Positions 26,744 to 29,778 of a DNA stretch of 29,778 nucleotides are shown here, piece by piece. The notes beneath the pieces are model-generated. The model worked only from the letters and a program-made list of their open reading frames with translations, did not search any database and was not told where the DNA came from. The stretch spans positions 887,604 to 917,381 of the forward strand of contig BFEA01000097.1 in NCBI GenBank assembly GCA_003427395.1, read 5' to 3'. The position numbers and the translations under genes are program-made. This DNA is from Chara braunii. Lineage: Eukaryota; Streptophyta; Charophyceae; Charales; Characeae. The stretch's first letter is position 1. The number at the start of each line of letters is the position of its first letter.

Positions 26744-28285
26744 ATGGCATTGTACTTTCTGATGAATGCATACTCCGAAATTGGCCAGGATCGTAACATA
26801 TTGGTGATTTGAGTGATGGCTCGACGGCAGTCCGAGTGAGACTGGAGTGGAAGGGACTGTGTGGCGATGTCTGTTTGAGCACTGTACCTTAATGATGTAA
26901 TCAATTCCGTGAGAGTAAAGCTCCTGGTTACATTATTAATTGTCAGTATGCTCATGCTTGCAGGTGATAAGCGACCGGACTGGGGTCCCCCAGAACGGAA
27001 GGGGCATTTTGCTTGGGGAAACAACAAAAAAAAAAAAACCACCACCCGTCTCGTAAATGCAGGTGCTACCAAAGTGCATCAGAACATACAGTTCCGAGTG
27101 GCTTGCTGCACGGTGGCACAAATTTCAACCTGCAGCTAGAAACTCAAGAGGTAACCTTGATGGATCGGGGGTGAGATCCCACTATCGCTTTCCCCTGAAA
27201 ACAACCCACCCCGACTACGAATAAATACAAGCTCGCTTTCCGATTCTGTACAGCCAAAATGCAGGTGTGTCGTGTTCGGGGGAAGACTACAGCAAAGAGG
27301 ATTGGATTCAACGGATCAATCTGCACAAAATGACGATTGATCTTGACATGTTTGTCAACAGGTGCAGAAAATGACCTAAGGTTATCAAATAGTGCGGAAT
27401 CCATTCAGTGAAGTCTGAAATAACCGTCATTTTTTTTTTCTTTTTCTTCTTTTTTTTCCCAAAAATATAACCGTCATTTTCAAGACTCCATCATACTGTC
27501 TCATGTCTTTGACATATTGATTGTACAACTGAGCAGTTCATACCGTGACTCAAATGGTCGCCCCAAAAATTTACTCTAGGTATTTTATCAGGAGCCGTAT
27601 GGGCAAATGAAACTTGGGGATCTTAATATTGGAATTGGGATCCTTAGGAAACCTGGCCATTCATACATGGTTCATTTTCTTCACGTACGTATTAATAAAG
27701 GTTTTTTTTTTTGGAGGTCTTTCCCCCTCCCCCCGACCTTTAATGTGGCCGGATGGACCACGGATCAGATAGTAAACTGATTAGAACAGATACTACACTC
27801 CGAGAAACTTTAAGGTATTAATGCGGAGGTAGTAGACACTGCTGTTACTCGATGGGTGCGGGGGAAGTAGATGGGAAGCGCACCTACTGGCAAAATGCTC
27901 GCTCTTTTGAACTAGGCCCCCGCCCCCCTCCCCCCCCCCCATGGGCGGCCCCACCATACTCCCTGACCACCTCCTATTAGGGCAGGGGGCAACATGCATC
28001 CCTACAATTGTGAGAGGTAGATATGCTTGCAGGGGTCCCTGTACAGGTTTAGGAGTAGCGGTAGGTAGGTAGTGAAAGGGGAAATTGAGAGAAGAATATA
28101 TAGCTTAGTTGAAAAAAAATAAAAAAATTGCAGAGGTACTCAGGCACCAAGCCGCTTTTATTTCCTCCTGTGGAGAAAAAAGAAGAGCGAGTCCCATCTG
28201 ATCAACGCTCTGCACAGATGCTGCCAGCATCCGACGGCAACGGTTCCAGCAAGCAAAACAAATGCCTCCTCAGCATTGATTTTAT
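26744..28285. other. No recognisable gene
   Basis: Contains T-rich runs (27,429-27,460 and 27,701-27,712), a C-rich tract near 27,925-27,940 and only short open frames. No repeat family or coding domain was recognised. Confidence 0.4.
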
Positions 28286-28745
28286 ATATATCGTCAAACA
28301 GAGCTGCCCGGTAAACCGTAGGCAGAGAGGGAAGGAGAGGAGGACCACAAACGAGGGGCGCTGAGAGGGAGGGAGAGGAGGACAACAAACGAGGGGCTGT
28401 GAAAAACTGTTTCGTCGGAGTTTCACCGACTAATCAGAAGGCTGAAATCGTCAAACAGAGCTGCCCAGTAAACCGTAGGCAGAGAGAGAGAAGACGACAA
28501 CAAACAAGGGGCTGTGACAAACTGTTTGGAGTTTCACCGACTAATCAGGAGGCTGAACCCTCAACAGTCTGCAGAATCCCCTAACTGATTACACTGTAAG
28601 TGATAATCCACCTAGACCCCGGTTGTGGTTAAGCATCAACGACTACCCGACAACTGATACCCCTCTGAGGAGGTGGGCACCAACCACTGCCCTCAAGGTA
28701 CCTGCGACAAAAAACAAAGCAGACTATCACTCACGCACACCCCTG
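28286..28745 (-). repeat. Head-to-tail pair of hammerhead-like repeats with leader
   Basis: On the minus strand: leader (28,745-28,560, matching 7826-8000), core A (28,548-28,516, with part of stem II deleted), pyrimidine tract, terminal stem-loop and TTTGACG at about 28,450. A second core B follows directly (28,437-28,401), with perfect stem II GTCGG/CCGAC but CTGATTA in place of CTGATGA, then its own pyrimidine tract (partly duplicated), stem-loop and TTTGACGATATATA end at 28,286. The second copy starts where the first ends, so these are tandem units of about 150 bp. Confidence 0.75.
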
Positions 28746-28839
28746 TGACATGGAAAACTCTACAGACTGTCGGTTCACACCCCATCACAAGCCTGCAAAA
28801 CGCCCACGAAACAAAGAAAGGTCTGTCACAGCCAAAAAA

Positions 28840-29030
28840 TACACAGTATACATGGATTATCACTTACAGTGTAATCAGTTAGGGGATTCTGCAGACTGTT
28901 GAGGGTTCAGCCTCCTGTTCAGTCAGCGAAACTCCGACGAAACAGTTTGTCACAGCCCCTCATTTGTTGTCCTCTTCTCCCTCTCTGCCTACGGTTTACT
29001 ATATTTGACTATATATATATCGTCTGTTCA
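28840..29030 (+). repeat. Hammerhead-like repeat, plus copy
   Basis: GATTATCACTTACAGTGTAA leader, GACTGTTGAGGGTTCAGCC, core at 28,915-28,951 (CTGTTCA replaces CTGATGA; CTCCGACGAAACAGTTTGTC intact), pyrimidine tract, then a truncated stem-loop (ACGGTTTACTATATTTGAC). It lies inverted relative to the pair at 28.3-28.7 kb. Confidence 0.7.
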
Positions 29031-29072
29031 AACTTTGACAATATATTTGACGATACATACAAAACATATATA

Positions 29073-29225
29073 TATCGCCATAGAGAACTGGCAGGTAAAC
29101 AGTACGAAGAGAGGGAGAAGATGACAACGATTGAATCTTGAGAGGGGACAAAAAAAAAAAAAAAAGGCCAACAAACCAGGGGCTGGGACAAACTGTTTTG
29201 TCGGAGTATCATCCACTCATCAGGA
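29073..29225 (-). repeat. Hammerhead-like repeat, diverged minus copy
   Basis: The core at 29,223-29,187 reads CTGATGA (intact), a damaged stem II, CCGACAAAAC and AGTTTGTC. The pyrimidine tract is interrupted by an A/T run, and the end ACTGTTTACCTGCCAGTTCTC diverges from the usual stem-loop. Confidence 0.55.
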
Positions 29226-29277
29226 GCACATATATAAATATGCATATATAAAAAATATATAAATATATATAAACATA

Positions 29278-29347
29278 TATATCGTCAAATAGAACTGCCC
29301 GGTAAACCGTAGGCAGAGAGGGAGAAGAGGACAACAAACGAGGGGCT
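29278..29347 (-). repeat. Hammerhead-like repeat, 3'-part only
   Basis: A minus-strand copy of GCCCCTCGTTTGTTGTCC, pyrimidine tract, CTACGGTTTACCGGGCAG stem-loop and TTTGACGATATATA. The core is absent. It is flanked by long TA-rich DNA. Confidence 0.7.
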
Positions 29348-29354
29348 ATTCTAC

Positions 29355-29545
29355 TTTGATTTTGGTTAAGGTAGATTATCATTTACAGTGTAATCAGTGA
29401 GGGGATTCTGCAGACTGTTGAGGGTTCAGCCTCCTGATGAGTCCATGAAACTCCGACGAAACAGTTTGTCACAGCCCCTTGTTTGTTGTCCTCTTCTCTC
29501 TCTCTGCCTACGGTTTACCGGGCAGTTCTGTTTGTGACGATATAT
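29355..29545 (+). repeat. Hammerhead-like repeat, best-preserved core motifs
   Basis: The leader TAGATTATCATTTACAGTGT is followed by GTTGAGGGTTCAGCCTC and the core at 29,434-29,470: CTGATGA, GTCCA/CCGAC stem II (three of five pairs), GAAAC, ACA-GTT-TGT stem III and the GTC cleavage-site triplet. The terminal stem-loop CTGCC-TA-CGGT-TT-ACCG-GGCAG lies at 29,504-29,525. It ends TTTGTGACGATATA. Confidence 0.75.
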
Positions 29546-29593
29546 TATATTTAAATAGATAAATGTATATATTGTCACATTGTGAATCAGAGC

Positions 29594-29655
29594 GCAAAAA
29601 AAGGAAAAGAAAAAAGGAAAAGGAAAAAAGGGAAAGGGAAGGAGGTAAGGAAAGC
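29594..29655. repeat. Purine-rich AAGG tract
   Basis: About 60 bp of A/G only (AAAAAAGGAAAAGAAAAAAGG and similar). No gene found from here to the window end. Confidence 0.8.
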
Positions 29656-29778
29656 TCCACCTGTTCATAACCTCTTACGTACAAGGCCAGCCACGTGGAT
29701 GACAGGTTGAGCGCTGGCTGCCCCCATCCCCGTGTGTCACAAGGACCCACTTGCACGCAGCCAAAAGGCAAAGAGGTA

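Noticed and set aside
26757-26785. CTGATGA...CCGAAA near 26,759, another hammerhead-like core
   Set aside because: The sequence between has no complementary stem II and there is no stem III or family similarity; a chance match.

Overview
This is a gene-poor, repeat-rich eukaryotic nuclear window. It has no operons, ribosome-binding sites or convincing intact protein gene, but many microsatellites and layers of broken transposable elements. Three U6 snRNA-derived sequences have the plant-type U6 3' end (ending in GGTCCAAATT), and there are two short AT-rich stretches that read like plastid genes. This points to the green lineage, most likely a streptophyte with a large, transposon-filled genome. 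A charophyte such as Chara is possible, but I cannot prove the species.

Layout. 0-2.5 kb: a U6 pseudogene, a minisatellite, a suspicious poly-G/poly-C/N region containing a gag-like coiled-coil fragment, and an rpoC1-like scrap. 2.5-7 kb: short duplications, a U6 retrocopy with A-rich tail and target-site duplication (4.57-4.72 kb), members of a TTAA-flanked MITE family, a 240-bp tandem duplication and a hairpin nested between GA and CT microsatellites. 7.2-8.5 kb: a pyruvate dehydrogenase E1-beta fragment (plastid-like codon use), a cluster of repeats carrying a hammerhead-ribozyme-like core, and a complete MITE. 10.4-13.4 kb: a decayed hAT transposase interrupted by a 5'-truncated LINE with poly-A tail and a 14-bp target-site duplication. 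14.4-16.8 kb: zinc-knuckle remnants, a tRNA-like/U6 chimaera and a MITE with a tandemly duplicated end.

18.7-25 kb is the most interesting part. It holds a minus-strand retroelement whose pieces read, in order: a reverse transcriptase palm (PMGTN... and LIDDV motifs), a post-palm region, a Ser/Thr/Pro-rich linker with 19-residue repeats, a Josephin-like cysteine protease (Cys, His and Asn all alignable) and a Cys-rich zinc-finger-like C-terminus. The copy is decayed, carries an internal 0.8-kb tandem duplication, and was split in its RT by a 1254-bp TIR transposon with a perfect 8-bp target duplication (22,274-23,527) that itself contains large AC and TTGA satellites. More fragments of the same retroelement, in alternating orientation, lie at 23.76-24.96 kb.

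25-28.2 kb has little that I can recognise. 28.2-29.55 kb holds another dense cluster of the hammerhead-like repeats, including a head-to-tail pair and inverted copies. No feature here is confidently an expressed host gene; the biology is that of retrotransposons, DNA transposons and sequences moved by them.
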